From contig JAJFZO010000049.1 in the NCBI GenBank assembly GCA_021397835.1, forward strand, positions 5,001-69,000: DNA of 64,000 nt, given 5' to 3'. Of this stretch, positions 34,700 through 48,356 are shown in pieces. A program made the translations under genes and the position numbers. This DNA comes from Moringa oleifera. Taxonomy: Eukaryota > Streptophyta > Magnoliopsida > Brassicales > Moringaceae. Under the pieces are notes generated by a model. That model did no database searches. It was not told the origin of the DNA and saw only the letters and a list, made by a program, of their open reading frames with translations. Positions within the stretch are counted from its first letter, which is position 1. Every line of letters begins with the position of its first letter.

Positions 34700-34735
<36 letters not shown>

Positions 34736-34736
34736 G
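34681..34736. repeat. compound (GTGC)n(GT)n(GA)n microsatellite
   Basis: TGCG/TGTG repeats pass into GT and then GA dinucleotides, about 430 bases upstream of the YABBY start. Confidence 0.9.
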
Positions 34737-35150
34737 GAAGAGAAAGAGCAGAGGCGGCAGAGGTGGGGGAGAGTGGAAGAGAAAGGGACGTGTGCATGAG
34801 AGTGATTAGCTTTGGCTCATTCACCTGTTGTTTTCAAAGTAAAGAAGGGCTTACGCCTTTCCTCGGTTCTCTACAATTCCATGGTGCCCCCAACTTGAAC
34901 ACCACATATATGATATCAAATGCATATTGATACAGCATAAATATATCCGTAACTCTTCAGTGTTAAACTACATAGCCTAAGGGAGGCACCTACCCTTCAG
35001 TATTTATCTCTACCATTTGTGTCTCTTCTTTCTATTGAGTCAAAAGTAAGTGTCTTATGGTAAGAGTATATGACCCACCAAGGTAAGACGACTTTTCTTC
35101 ATGAGCAAATCATATAGAAATTAACTTGGAATTCACCGTCAAATTATTAA

Positions 35151-35218
35151 AGCAATTATAACAAAATCACAGAAGGAGCACCAAAGCAATTATAACAAAA
35201 TCACAGAAGGAGAACCAA
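35151..35218. repeat. 34-bp tandem duplication
   Basis: AGCAATTATAACAAAATCAC, followed by AGAAGGAG, occurs at 35151-35178 and again at 35185-35212. The two copies are identical, joined by CACCAA, and followed by AACCAA. The near identity suggests a recent origin. Confidence 0.9.
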
Positions 35219-38200
35219 AGCTTTTGTATTTTAGGGATTTGACCACTCAGACATCTCTCAGCTCTCTCTCTCATATATGTACAGAGATACGTAGTTGTCA
35301 GTGACAACAGAAGACAGAGATCCTTTTTAAATAAAATTTAATTGACTTTGTCCTTTGCATGCATATTTTCTTTTGAAACTGGCTTTTGCTAATTTGGTCA
35401 GGCCTCTACCTATATGCTGTTATCTGCTGTGTAGAGGGTTTACTTTTTGCTACAAAGATGTTGCAGGCAGACGAACCCTAACCTTGCTGAAAAAGATGGC
35501 TGTCATTTCTCTAACACTTTTGAAGACTATCACCATCGAAACCCCCTGTGTGAAATTGGGTTTCCTTATCCCCAAAAGTTGCCCTTAAAAGGTAAACTTG
35601 TTGAGTAACAAAATCACAAATCAGCGTGGGTCCTGTGTTAACTTTTGGGCAGCTTTGAACGCTGTTGTTAGGGCATCACTGCTCTCTCTGCAGGATTCTT
35701 TCAGCTTATTAACCAGGTTGCCCTCATAGGGTTCATGTCTATCAACCTAAGAACATAAAAAAAAAAAACTCAGTGCTCATTCGCATAAGAGCAGCTATAA
35801 TAAGATACAAAACCTAATAAAAGCTCTTATCATCAAGGCTTAACTGGGTGAGTAATTTATGGTATGCATATGTAAGAAGAGACAAACTCTTCGCTTTTCT
35901 GTGATGGTCATGGACATGAATAATTCAAACAAGCGGAGGAAGCCATTGGATTGGAGAGACAAAAGATATTAATTGGTGCAAGGATAGCGCTCAGACATAT
36001 AGGAATCTTGGTGTGTACCTGTCAATAGTGGGACACATGATATAGATACCCAGATCTCGCTCAAAGACATTTTGTTGGTTGTGTCCTGCAAGGGGAGACC
36101 TTCCATGATAGAACCTCTGTAAAACAAAATCCATGATCATCAATGCAATTGGCCTACTTTCATGGTACTTCTCACCTTTGTTTCCCCACGGGCCCTTTGC
36201 CCTCTCTTGGTCACCCATTTCTTTTTATCACAATTTTGGCTGTACTTTCATAGTTTCAATGGGTAGATGTTTCGCAATAAATTTGCGATGATAAAGCCAC
36301 TATTAATATGGCTAGCTACAACACACTGAATTGAAAGCTTCATTTGATGCGTTGGAGTCCGGCACAAAGTATATGGTAATAACTCGGAATTTTCCTGTAA
36401 AATCAAGTTGTTAAATAGCATAAGCTTTGCAAGATCTGCTGCTTATAACAAGGAAGCAGAAGCTTGAAGGACTTTCTAAGATCAAGCCAAAGTCTTATTA
36501 AGGGTGTGAAGGCAAATCTTTTAGGGTGACTGAACGGGTTCATGAAATCTAAGGCTAGCCACCTTTTTTTGTCGCTTGTTGCATAGGACTGCAGCTATAT
36601 ATACTGCTATATTCAGATCAGAGTAATAACAATATATAATTAAATATAAAGGTGTACTGTGATCTCAGCTAATAGCTGGCAATGACTTAATCCCAAGAAT
36701 TTTCCACTTCTGAGGAACTGACCCGAACAACTAAAGCAAAGTTCACCCTTGGGTTTGCTGATTTTGGAGCTAGGCATGATCAAGGCTTGAACAAAATCCA
36801 AATGATTCCAAGTTCTGGAGAATATTTTTGGGGAGTATGTACCAGCAAGGAATGAGGTTCTACAAGTCTCACTTATGGCAATTAACTTCGCCCAATTACT
36901 TCATCCATTATGCCCGTAAAAGCAAGCTTCCAGCTTCCTCTCATATAAGAGCAATCACCCTTAATCTAGCTGTACCGCGCTCTCATATCTAATTGGTAGA
37001 ATTCCTCGTCAAAGTTCTATGAATGTATGGAAAAACTATATACAGAATCTATCTAGCCATGCTAAACTGATAAAGGCCTGGAGCAGGCGTATAGCATTAG
37101 TTACAGTATGGAGCTTGCTCGCACACATATACACAAAGACATTTACCTGGATTCATCTAAGTACATACACATAGATGCACAATGGTAGTCGGTAGATAAA
37201 TACAGCTCTCACTGTAAAAAAGCCTGAGACATACCCATCATCTCTCTCTCTTCATGGGGTAGAAATCCAATAAAGATGATATCCATGGAGGTGGCCGGGG
37301 GACATATGTGGCTTCTTTGGGCGTCTCAAGCTGTGGGATAGTGTATAGTAGGGTACGTGGTAGTAGTGGACACTAGTTGCACTGTGACACACAAGGTACC
37401 GCGTTGGGAGGTAGCTAGCTCTATGCATAGATAGATGCCTTTTTTTTTTCCATCTCAGAAAGCTGTACCTCTCGAGGCACCTTGCAAAAGACATGAAAGT
37501 AAGATGCACCCTTGTTTTTGTACAGCACTGCTACTTGTACTACTCCCCATATATAGTAGGAGTATGCGTTTAGCTGTTTATGGAGGTTGCTTTTCAGCCA
37601 AACCCCACCTACATAGCCCATATAACCATCAACCCTTTGCTTTCTTATCTTTCTTGCTTATGCAGATCGCACACCCGTAATTAAATACGTAATCTTTATG
37701 TTTATACGGATCAAATGGGCACCTAGCAGCGATCTTGACTAATTAACGTTGTTGAGAGAGAGCCAGATTGGGACATTTACATGTCAAAGACAGAAGGGCT
37801 TGTCTGCATCGAGGGATGCGGGTGCATGCTTTCATGTTTTGATGTTTGCCCAGTAACTCATGACACTTACGGGAGCCGTTGGCTTGAAGTTGAAGAAGTG
37901 GCCTGGTCCAGACTGGGAACGACACTATAGATTTGGCCACCGGGTCGTGGTTGCGAGACTGGCAGTGGCGTCAACCAAAAGAGCAGCTATGGCGCTAGAG
38001 TTGGACCACTGCTTGTCTTGATATCATCAGCTAAATGATCTAATATCAACTAAACAGTATGCCTAAAGTGTAAATGGCACGCGTGATGGTTTGATATTTA
38101 GAACAGCAAGTCCAAATTTCTGCTCTCTAGTCTCACTATTGTGGGTTCCATTAATTCAAAATAAGATCATTTGATTACTCTTTGGAAGGGCAACCCTCCA

Positions 38201-39029
38201 GAAATTGGAGCATTCACAGTTTTTTTTTTCTAATTGAAATTAGGCTATTTGGTTTGAGCAATAAGTCTATATCACAGCAGATTAATCCCATTATCAACTG
38301 GCAGAAGTTGCAGCCTGAGAAAAATAAGAAAAAGCATGGAGATTTTAAAAATCAAATTATCTTCTCCAAGAGACAGCAGGAAAAGCAAAAGGCACATGGG
38401 AGTACATCGTCTAATCCAAGTAAAGTTTGACCGGCTAACCTTAGGTTGCTACAGGAAACAGCCATTTTGGACCACAGCATGATCAAGACATTGATGGACC
38501 GCTCAATTAGTGAAATATGGGGGAGGCAAGACAGCAATCAAAATACCTGGCAATCACATGCACCGCCCAGCCAATCTTGTGCTCATTCCAAATTCATCAG
38601 ACATACGTACATACACACACACATACAGGTAAGAAAGGTCCTTGCTACAGGCTAATCATTGATATAATTCGGGCAACATCCTGTGCAGCAAGACACACTA
38701 AGAACTCCTGCTACCCCGTTAAGCAACATATAGTCGAATGTGAAGTAACCACCACAATTACATTTCCATTGTTGCTGATCAATTCGGACTGTCTTTCAGT
38801 ATGATTCTTCACTTGGCAATGCATTGCATAATAGCAAAACCTGTTTGGCTAAGTTTAGAAGAGAAATACAAGTTAAGCAAATTGGATATACTCTGAGAAA
38901 TGGCACTGGAAAAAAAGCACCATGGAATTCAATAAACAACTTGTTTTTGTTCTAACAAATTACAGTTGTAAACTTCCACAGTAACAGTACCATCAATTTA
39001 ATATTTCTGTGTTAATGGCCCATCCCTGG

Positions 39030-42000
39030 TCATTTGGAAAGCCAATAGATAATGAGAAACAACGTACAAGCAGCGATCACTGCAGACAGGATAAGGGTGT
39101 CTCTGGAACGCCTCCGTCTGATTGAACCTGGATAAGAGGCACTTGATTAATGATAACTATATTTCAGTAAAGAAAAAAAGGTATTAACAAAAGCTCCATG
39201 AAGTACCTAGTAGGCCGCGAATGATAGGGAACTTGTCACTTAGAACCTTTACTTTCCCTTGAACATCTCCAAACAAAGCCCTTTGAGAACCCAACACTGC
39301 TCTTGTTGTTTGAGCTTGACTAATCACATCATCTATCTGCACAAAAGTGAACCCAGTTCTGTTACGTGGATAAATGCAAAAAAACACCTACCCCTGCAAA
39401 GATATAGAATAGTAATGGTCAAAATTATTTGAAAAAACAAATAACCTATATTACTTAGAAAAAGAAAAAGAAAGATCGACAGCCACAAAAAGGACAGATC
39501 TATTGCATGCCCAAGCCAAGCAATTGCACACATGAATTTAGTGTCTAGCAGTGTTAAATTCTGGATGACCAAGGAAAGGACAGCTTTATAAGAGTCCAAA
39601 AAAGATATTTCAACTTGATGTTAAAACATATACCTACTTAAAACTGTTGTCTGAAACAGAGGATTAAGAATGAATAAAACTGAAATCCGTAAACTTAACT
39701 TTTGTAAACTTAAAACTCCCGCATTATAGGAAGTCAACCAGGTGCATGCTCAGTCCACTTGTGCTCCTGTCTTAATTTTTCTGAAATAAGATCTTTTAAG
39801 AGGTAAAGATTTGTGATAATTACTACCGATATATTTCTGCCCATAATTCCTATTTTTAATTGGGTATTTCGATATAAAAATCATATTATGTCAACTCATG
39901 CAACAATTTGTAAGAAAATAAGTTGCACTCAGGGACACGAGTGCCAAAAACTGATAAATCGAGTAATGTCATTGTCAATTTTTAATTACTTATCGGATTA
40001 AAAATCAAAAGATCTCAAAGCCTCACAATTTAGCATTGATTATATATATCATTTTCAGCTAATTTGTTCCTACAGCCAGATCGAAATAAAACCTCACCCA
40101 CAGAATGTGTTTTATCAGATGCCTTTCATGTGTATTCTATTATCCATTCAGCAATATCAACATGCTTGAAATCATTCTACAAAAACCGTTGTTCTTTCCA
40201 AATAATCCAACAATGTCCAACAACAACACTAATATTACTTCTGCTCACTACTTCATGGAATTCCTTTTGTATTCTTTTCCCCATATGATGTCAAGTGTCG
40301 TTCTGAAGATGCTCTTTCATATGATTGAGTTTACATTTGGTTATATAAGAAAGCACCTTGCAATAAACGAATAAGACAACATTTTCCCTTCTAAATCATG
40401 CACTAAGACACATGACTATAAAATATTTTACTTACATGAGATATGCTTCCATGGATGGCAGCTCTCTCCCGCAATATCTGCATTCTTGGTGACATACTCC
40501 CAGATGCCTGCATGAAAGCAGATACCTAAAACTCAACTTCTCAGGTTTTGACAAACATAAGAGCAGCTAATCTCTTCAATTCTCGACGAGTAATTACAAT
40601 GATTATAACATGATATAGACAGTGACTCATGCTCACCTTATACTCACTGATATCATCCCTGACGGAACTCAGGAGCTCTGCATGCTCTCTCATTGAGTTT
40701 ATATTTCCTTTGATTCGTCTAAATTCCTAAAATTTGGAATTTTTATTAATAAAGAAAACCAGCAGAAAGAAAGCCATTAATTAATAGCCACACAACAAGT
40801 CTTTATCACAGTGAACATGTCATGATGATGATACAACCAGAGCAGGTTGAAGGTGGCTCAATAAACCTTGGATAATAAATTGACTGTACATTGATAATCT
40901 CATAACATATCACCTCCATCAAACTCTGTGTGCTGTCTTTATTTTTGGGCCGTCCCAGATTATATGTAACCATCACAAACGAACAAATTAGAATCTTTGC
41001 TCTACTATTATCTAGACTTCAAATCAAACTCAAATCTTTCTGTTTCTCACAATTATTAAAAAAAAAAATCAAACTCAAATCTCATTGTTATAATCCAAGG
41101 GAATTTTATCGGAGCGGTGAATTAGAGATGGCACTATAAAACTTGAATAGACTTAAAATTTGTCTTCTCAAAAGTTTATAACAAAAAATTTGAGACAGCA
41201 TAATCAATTTGCAAACATGCTGCTGAACAAAACCTTAAGCAACACTTAGACGAGTGGAACGCAGTTAAATCAGACATAACAGCAGACTTAAACAAATTGT
41301 CACAACATGACTTTTTCTTCTTTCTGGTTCATTAAATCAATCAGATGCAGCAAACATAAGAGACACCAGCATCATCCATGTGGGGCATGCAGCAGATCAC
41401 AACTAACAGAAAACAATTACAGCTTGGCTAGCAAGAAAATCATAACGAAGGGAATTCAGACCTGGGTAAACTCATGAAGTATGTCTCTGTGCCTTGCTAG
41501 CTTTTGAGTTACTGAAGTAGTCGGTGCAGCAGATGCAGCACATCTACTCATAGAATCATTTATATCCAGCAGCTTTTCAAGCAATGATTGGATTTCCATC
41601 TCCATGGACTTCCATGATCTGCTGGATCCAAGAGTTGGAGACCCAGCATCTACATAACCTAAAGCCAAAGCATATAACATCAAAAAGAGAAACAGCCTCA
41701 TCCTTGACTGACTTTCAACTCATGCACATGTAACCAAGATGCACCCACTATTATGCAGCAATACATATAAAGTTGAACCAGGCAATGTTTTTGAAGTAGG
41801 TTGTAGAAAGTGGAAAATAGATATAGAACAACCAACAATTTTTTTCAAATATCGCATAACTTGACGAAGCAGCAAATAAAAAAGATGCCTAGTCTAAGGA
41901 CTATCTAACAACTAATATCAAAAACAATATACAGTTGTTTTAATCAAAAAGACAAATAGTAGCAGCAAAGGGCTGAATCTCATTGTCCTTCAGCCGTAAA

Positions 42001-43524
42001 GCTATTCTGTTACTTTCCACAATAAAAAAATAAAAAATATCCCATCATTTATTTAAACAATAAACAGTTTACAGATGATAAAATAATGCAGTTTCTAATT
42101 TTTAAAGTCTGCCCAACCTACCAGCCAACACTTGAAAAAAAGAAGAAAGGAAAGTAAGAAACACATCAAAATAACATATACCAAGAGAACACTGGTTGCA
42201 CGCTGTCAAAGGAAGAAGGAATAGAAAGCAGAGCAGGGAAGAATAACTACTAGACTAACTGCGAAGCCTTAACTTGCAACCATTCTTGAGCACTTATACT
42301 TTCCAGGTCCTGGAACATCTTTTAAAAAGCAACACTGCTTGAATGGACTAGGGGAAGAGGTCACTCATAACTAAGGTAATGATTAGAAGTGTGAAAATCA
42401 ATCTCCGTATTATTTACTGGTTTGGAGAATGTTGAATATAATGAATAGCATTTCTGTTGTTTCATGCAGGACAGCATATCCCTTGTTTTCAAAAATGAGA
42501 TCAATAAGAACCCTTGATGGGCTATAACATCCATCTGTTAGTTGTATAGGAAGCTGAACGAAGCTTGGAACTTAAAAGTTCATCGAGATGGGGAAATGTC
42601 AATAAGAGATGGCAACAGAGTGCAAGTCAAATATGAGATAAAGCTTCATCCAAAGTCAAGCAGACTAGATTCACATGTCTAGTTGAGTGTGTAAATATTG
42701 TGGCAAATAGATGAGGAAACAGGCCAGTCTATCATACAAGCAGGAGAGCTGACATTTCAGGGAAAACAAGAAAAAAGAAAGAAAAAAAAAAAAAAAAAGA
42801 GAAGTTGGGACAATACGATTTATACCCAGCCTATGCTAAGCCTTGATAGATTCCTCATACATTCAGGTAAGAGATTCTACAAACTTCAACACTTTTATGC
42901 CTCATGCAAAGCAAAAAAAAAAAAAAACAACAAAACCAGCTAAAAAAAGATTAGGAACGAATGTATAACTTGCAACAAGCTTTTACGAGGAAATTATAGA
43001 ATCCTGAACCTCGAGAGAGAATAAGAATTGATAAATCAATCAAATCTAGGCCAATAAATAGATTTAACTTACAGATACTAATACAAGCACTTCAACATTA
43101 AAGTTCCCGGCCAAAATCCCCAAATAATTTTTCGGGTTTCTCCAAACCACTAGAATTGAGTCTCTACCACAATTCAGCCCCTAGTGGCTGCCATTTCTCT
43201 TTGTGTATGACTCTCTAACGATCACCCATTTCACGTTCTGACTTCGAAGTCGGGATCTGAATTCCCAACCTAAGGATTACCGTAACTCGAAACGGGCCAA
43301 GCTCTAATTCCCACAGTACACGTTCATGGAAATGCAATGAATATAATTATAGTACAACTATAGCAGAGAGGTTAGCATGAAGAAAGCTGACCTCCATGGG
43401 TGAACCTAGCACCGAGCTTAGCATAAGAAGAGAGCTTCACGTCGAGATCTCCCTCGATCTTACGAGCTTCCCTCCTTAATTCCTCCCAACCCGATTCCTG
43501 CAGATCAAGATTCGGATCCGTCAT
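39030..43524 (-). CDS. GOS12: Golgi Qb-SNARE GOS12-type
   Basis: Six exons: 43524-43392, 41658-41462, 40726-40637, 40507-40436, 39336-39207 and 39127-39030. Phases match throughout and give 239 residues. Start MTDPNLDLQESGWEELRREA. The N-terminal helical part is followed by RSWKSMEMEIQSLLEKLLDI and SVTQKLARHRDILHEFTQEF. The SNARE motif covers about residues 150-205, with IDDVISQAQTTRAVLGSQR carrying the probable zero-layer Gln182. The basic stretch RRRRSRD precedes a C-terminal anchor (TLILSAVIAACTLFLIIYW). Gos1-type Qb-SNAREs pair with Golgi Q- and R-SNAREs to fuse vesicles within and to the Golgi. The first intron is 1.7 kb. A GT/GA microsatellite lies about 180-220 bases upstream. Confidence 0.96.
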
Positions 43525-43699
43525 CTGGATCTTCGCACTTCAATTCCGAGATCCTCCTACTTCCACTTGCGGTGCGGTTGTGCAATGATCCAGGGATGGA
43601 GCAATGGTCCGGTCAGGAAGAATAACTGTTCGCATCCAAATTGCAACCGTGGGGATCGATTTCTCCGTATCTCCTTTGGTGCTCTGGGCTGACAACCTG

Positions 43700-43700
43700 A

Positions 43701-43748
<48 letters not shown>
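43700..43748. repeat. compound (GT)n(GA)n microsatellite upstream of GOS12-type gene
   Basis: About 9 GT then 14 GA units, 176-224 bases before the start codon, probably in the promoter or leader. The short frames called here on the reverse strand (SLSLSLSHTHTH) are only translations of this repeat. Confidence 0.9.
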
Positions 43749-43750
<2 letters not shown>

Positions 43751-46700
43751 CGATCCTCTCCGCTCACGGCTCATGCTTCGAATATGGGACCTCCCAATAA
43801 TCACATGACACGCAATATTCAGGCCTGAAATTGAATTTAACATAATGGGCTGCCTCTGGGCTTACGATCCGGATTAAGCTGACGCCCATCACTTATTAAT
43901 CTCGCTTTATTGGTTGGGCTGAAGCCTTTAAGTCACCATCGTGGTCATCCGCGTAAACTGGATCACAGAGCAAGAATCCCTTGCTGGGCTTAACATACGT
44001 CAAGAAGGTTTAACCCGAAAAAAGGAAAAAAAACACTCACCCAATCTGATTTTTGTTGATTTTTTTTTTTAAATTAAGATGTTGTAATTTAATAAAATAA
44101 ATTTCAAAAATTTATTTAGTCTTATTTTTCAAGTAAATCAAGAAAAAAAATTAGGGATCCAAATTTATTTATCATTTTATAATTGACTGTTTGATGTTAC
44201 AATACTAAAATTTAGTATGCATTAATTAAAAGAAAAAAAATAAATTATTTATTTATAAGTATGAATTTAACAAATAAATATGATACCTATAATTGATTCC
44301 GTAGATCACTACGAGCTCGTTAATATAATGTAAATACAAAAATTGTCTTACCTACTTATATTTTTTAATTTTTAATTTTTAAATTTCTGAAGTTTGACTA
44401 TTTGAATTAAATATTGTTCTTATCCGAATGGAAACAAAATGCATTCAACTAAAGGCGGAAAGGAAAGCAACATCTTCCTCTACAAATCGTAACCACCATT
44501 TCACACGGACGGGTTTTGCTCTTTGTTAGAATTTAACCAATTTTTTTGCGTTGATCATTCATCCCACGAGTTTGGAATTCAAAATTGATCATATATTAAA
44601 ATTTGGCTATAACAAAATGACAATAACAATGAAAATTGATTATATAGTAGAATATTGCTACGTGATAGCTAGTCAGTGAAAATTGAAGGTTCGTGACTTT
44701 TCCATGTCAAAGGCATAGTGGGCGACCCGTTCTAATCGGCCTGTCTCATGAATCACTGTAGGACCTTTCTACGTATTTTTCTTGCAATATATTTTAATAT
44801 CGGCCCAACATCTCAATCATACAAAACTATAGTAATTTGATGCCAATTTTGGGGTAGAATTTTTGAAATGTCATATTGCTTATAAATTATCTAACCCAAT
44901 CAACAAAAACCAAAACATCCATTAGTAAAGTTGAGATTTTATTCAATTTATTGTATTTATATGAATTTTAATTAATTGCAGAATGATATTTTATTTTTAT
45001 TTTTCACACTTACAGATCAACATTAGTTGCTTTTACAGCTGATACAGGATAATCAAATTTTTTTACATTTTAATTCTTAAATTGAAAGAACAATAATTTA
45101 TTTATTTTTTAATTATTGAACTGGAACCATCAAGAGTTGAGGTCCAGTAAAAATTATTGAATGATCTTGAGTATTGGTGAAGCGAAAATTTTTGGCACAC
45201 TTATAAATTCATAATGTATTCGTCTTCAACAATATAAATAATAAAATAATGAATCATTAAAATATAAAATATTACATATAAAATAACTTCAACATTTTTT
45301 ATTTTTATTTTTTGGTTTGGCCGGGGAGGACAAACAGCCCTGTCTGCCTGTCTAAGCAAATAAATCAACCACAAAGCCAAACTGATCCATTCTAAGCAAA
45401 TCTACGACTACTAAAAGTATTATATTATGTTCCAGTTCGGTGGCTCTTTAGGGAACCAAAGAGCCCGTGCATGGCAAGTACAGACCTCCGTACAGATGGC
45501 GACGAAAATAGCATAGCATAAGTCACGTACGGACTGTTTGGCCATCTATTTTTACTATTTTAATCGACAGAGTACCTTTGACGCTCCGGGTACGCAGTCG
45601 TTTTCATCGGTCCACCTGCAAGAGGAGCCGGTAAGAGAGCAGTGTCGACGATGAAGAACATTTTCAAAGTTCAATTGCCACGTCATGCTTTCAAGTTTAT
45701 CAAATCTCTCTAATTTTTTTATTATAAAATAAATTAACCAAGTTTTTAATAATATTTTAAAGCATTTTTAAATGTTACTCCTTTTATCTTATTAGAATCT
45801 TAACGTGGAAACCAGGTGGTAATAATTTTTTTTTAAAAAGTAGATAAACCTAACTCTTTTAACATTTTCTCCAATTAATCCGCTGCTGTATCACTTGGTT
45901 TCTAAGCTTTTGGAATGTTCATCTCAATTAGTTCAACAACCTACTGAAAATACGTTTTTACCCTAAACGGAAATCAAGGTGGCATAATTTCATGTTAATA
46001 TATGCAACTACCTTGTCTTGTAGAAGAACTATTTAATGGAAGAGGAGCATGTTTTCCGTCTCCTCTGTTCTAACGTCGAAGATGAGACCCAGGCATGAAT
46101 TTCAGGGTTTATGATGTTAATTAGCCGACAATATTTCTTTAGAACTCTGCATTTAATTGAACTTAGTGAAAAAGAAAGAAAAAATAATTACGGGCTCTTA
46201 CCACTTTGTGAAGATTTGATTAAGCATCTAGAAGTTGGCCGATTTTGAAAAATCTAACATAAATTCTGAAAAGCATAGCTACAAAGACATTAATCTATAA
46301 CATTTTTTTTAAAAAAATTGTTAATTATTCAAAAGTTTGGAGAAGGAAAGTGACAGCGGAACCCCATGTTTCGGGCCGGCTATAATCGGAGGCCCGGCCC
46401 GTTGGCTTAAATATATCGATGGTGTCGTGTGTGGAGACGTCTCAAAGTGGTTAGATGGGCCCACCGCTTTGGCATTGCTAGAGAAATCTGCATCAGGTGG
46501 GCTCACCGCCTACGGTCAAGTGCCGTACCGTACGGTTCGTTGGCTCCAAGAAAAGATGCCACTTGTTTCACCCGAAGGGATTTTTCTATTCATAACAAGA
46601 TAATTTATAGTTTTGCTTTTATGTCATGTAAGTCCGGTAATAGTGAAGCACAATGATTGCATCTCAATGGCTTTGATATCCATAGCTTGGGTGATGGGTC

Positions 46701-47455
46701 AGCTTCTCCCTCAAAACGAAAAGTATAATTTATTTTTTGAACTTTTAATTTAAAATATAATAAATATAAATATTTTAAATTTAAATTACAATGCATCGAT
46801 TTAATTAATTATATGTTTATTTTTTAAAACTTAAATTAAAATTAAATATTAATTCAAATGATTTTTAAAATTTAACCTTATTTTTGATATTACATGTTTT
46901 AAAAATTACTCAAATAAATTTCATATTTTATTTTGAGTAAACTTTTTAAATTTGAATAAATTTTATTAATAAAATTTTTATAAATTTTTAGATTTTTGAT
47001 AATATAAAACTTTTAAAAACATTTTAACACTAAAATAATATAATTTTTGAGTAATGATAACTTAAAATTTTCTACACTTACAAAAAATTCAGATCACGTA
47101 CAAAATTTTTAATTTTTATATTTAAATATGAAATTGATTTTATGAGAGAATAATATATAGAATAAAAACAAATATAATTCAGAATTTGTATATTTACCTT
47201 TTAAAATTACATTACCTTATATTAGAATTCAATAATTAGAATTATGATTTTAACATAATTAAGAGATAAATCAATGGTCCATCTGTTTTCTAGATATTTT
47301 CTATCTTAATACTATTTAATATTCTTTTAAAATATTTATACTATCGAAAAAAGATCCAAAGACAACATGATTGTAATGTTCGTTGGTAAAGTTAATCGTG
47401 ATCTCGTGAGAGACATAATGATTAAAAGAGTATCAGGAATAAATTTGTTTGTCAC
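43749..47455. other. long AT-rich spacer
   Basis: Promoter side of the SNARE gene, then mostly AT-rich DNA. A sharp GC-rich patch at about 46340-46560 carries overlapping frames on both strands but no domain I recognise. 46730-47250 is almost only A and T. No gene is supported. Confidence 0.5.
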
Positions 47456-47463
47456 ATGCGCGA

Positions 47464-47469
47464 CACGTG
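47464..47469. promoter_or_regulatory. G-box (CACGTG) far upstream of SAUR gene
   Basis: CACGTG in the context ACACGTGT, a site type bound by PIF/bHLH and bZIP factors, about 890 bases before the SAUR start. SAUR genes are often light- and PIF-regulated, but the distance makes this site only suggestive. Confidence 0.3.
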
Positions 47470-47837
47470 TGGTAGGGAGCCTGATCAGCCAATTCTTTTG
47501 TCTTCTATTTTTCTAAGAAATTTTTTCCAAAAAAAAAAACTACCAGGTGTGCAGCCACAACTGTTTCTCGGAAGGGACGTGGTCTTAAGGGGATTTAACG
47601 AGCGGATATGTTTGACCCCAACGGCGAATGTAATCTTAACTGTCCAGTCGGATTCCCGTAATCTCAGCCCCGAGAAATCAGACGGTGTAGATCAAACGAC
47701 ACTCCTAGAAATCGGATGATCCACGTAACTCCTTGTTTTAATCACAAGTTTCGTGTAATCAATCACGCCGCAGCCACTGATCATCAAAAACTATTTATTC
47801 TTTTACTTATCTGATGCTTGACTCTCTCTCTCTCCTC

Positions 47838-47845
47838 CTATTTAA
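47838..47845 (+). promoter_or_regulatory. possible TATA element before SAUR gene
   Basis: TATTTAAG follows a CT-rich stretch. It lies about 510 bases before the SAUR start codon and would imply a long leader with upstream ATGs, so it may belong to something else. Confidence 0.25.
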
Positions 47846-48356
47846 GGCTACTTCAACTTCTTCTCATCTTCACAGTTCTCAACAATCGCCTGCCACCGTT
47901 TCAAAGCTCTAACCGGATGCGATTATCACATCCTTATAGAGACGCATCCTTCGTGTCTTCTGTCTGTTGGTTCTTTTGGCAATCTTTGTTAATCTTTCTT
48001 CTTTTGCTCATACAGAAACCTTCTGTGTTTCTGCACCACCAAGCCCAGTCTAGCAGAGTTCTGAAAGTTTTGGGGTTCGTTTTCGGAAATAAAAAAACCC
48101 GAAAGGAAAGAAATTATTTGTTTTCGATTGCCCATGAAATTACTATTTTGTGATACCAATCAAGATGTCAAATATACCCACCTCTCTCTCTGAAGTGTGT
48201 CTTACTCTCTTCCGCCTTGCTATGTCCATTGCCAATCCATGGCCCTTCTCATAAACTAAACTTCTGATCACTGAGAAACCCTTCACTTACCGTTAACGAA
48301 CGTTCACAGAAGTAGACTCAGAATCGCACTTCTCTTCCTATTTAGGTTTCGTGAAC

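Larger units (their letters stand above)
34251..39029. other. YABBY upstream region and long spacer
   Basis: The left part is the YABBY promoter, with a TATA-like TTTATATAT on the reverse strand at about 34331-34339, GA and GT/GA microsatellites and a 34-bp tandem duplication. The remainder up to the 3' flank of the SNARE gene has no frame with recognisable domains. I found no tRNA and no known microRNA sequence. Confidence 0.5.

Noticed and set aside
34516..34930. Overlapping 100-residue frames on both strands
   Set aside because: They consist largely of the GT/GA microsatellite at 34681-34736.
43540..43843. Two reverse frames rich in SLSLSL and HTHTHT
   Set aside because: They only translate the GT/GA microsatellite at 43700-43748.
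47456..48153. Forward frames of 87 and 111 residues before the SAUR gene
   Set aside because: Amino-acid make-up is random-looking and they lie in the promoter or leader. At most they are upstream frames.
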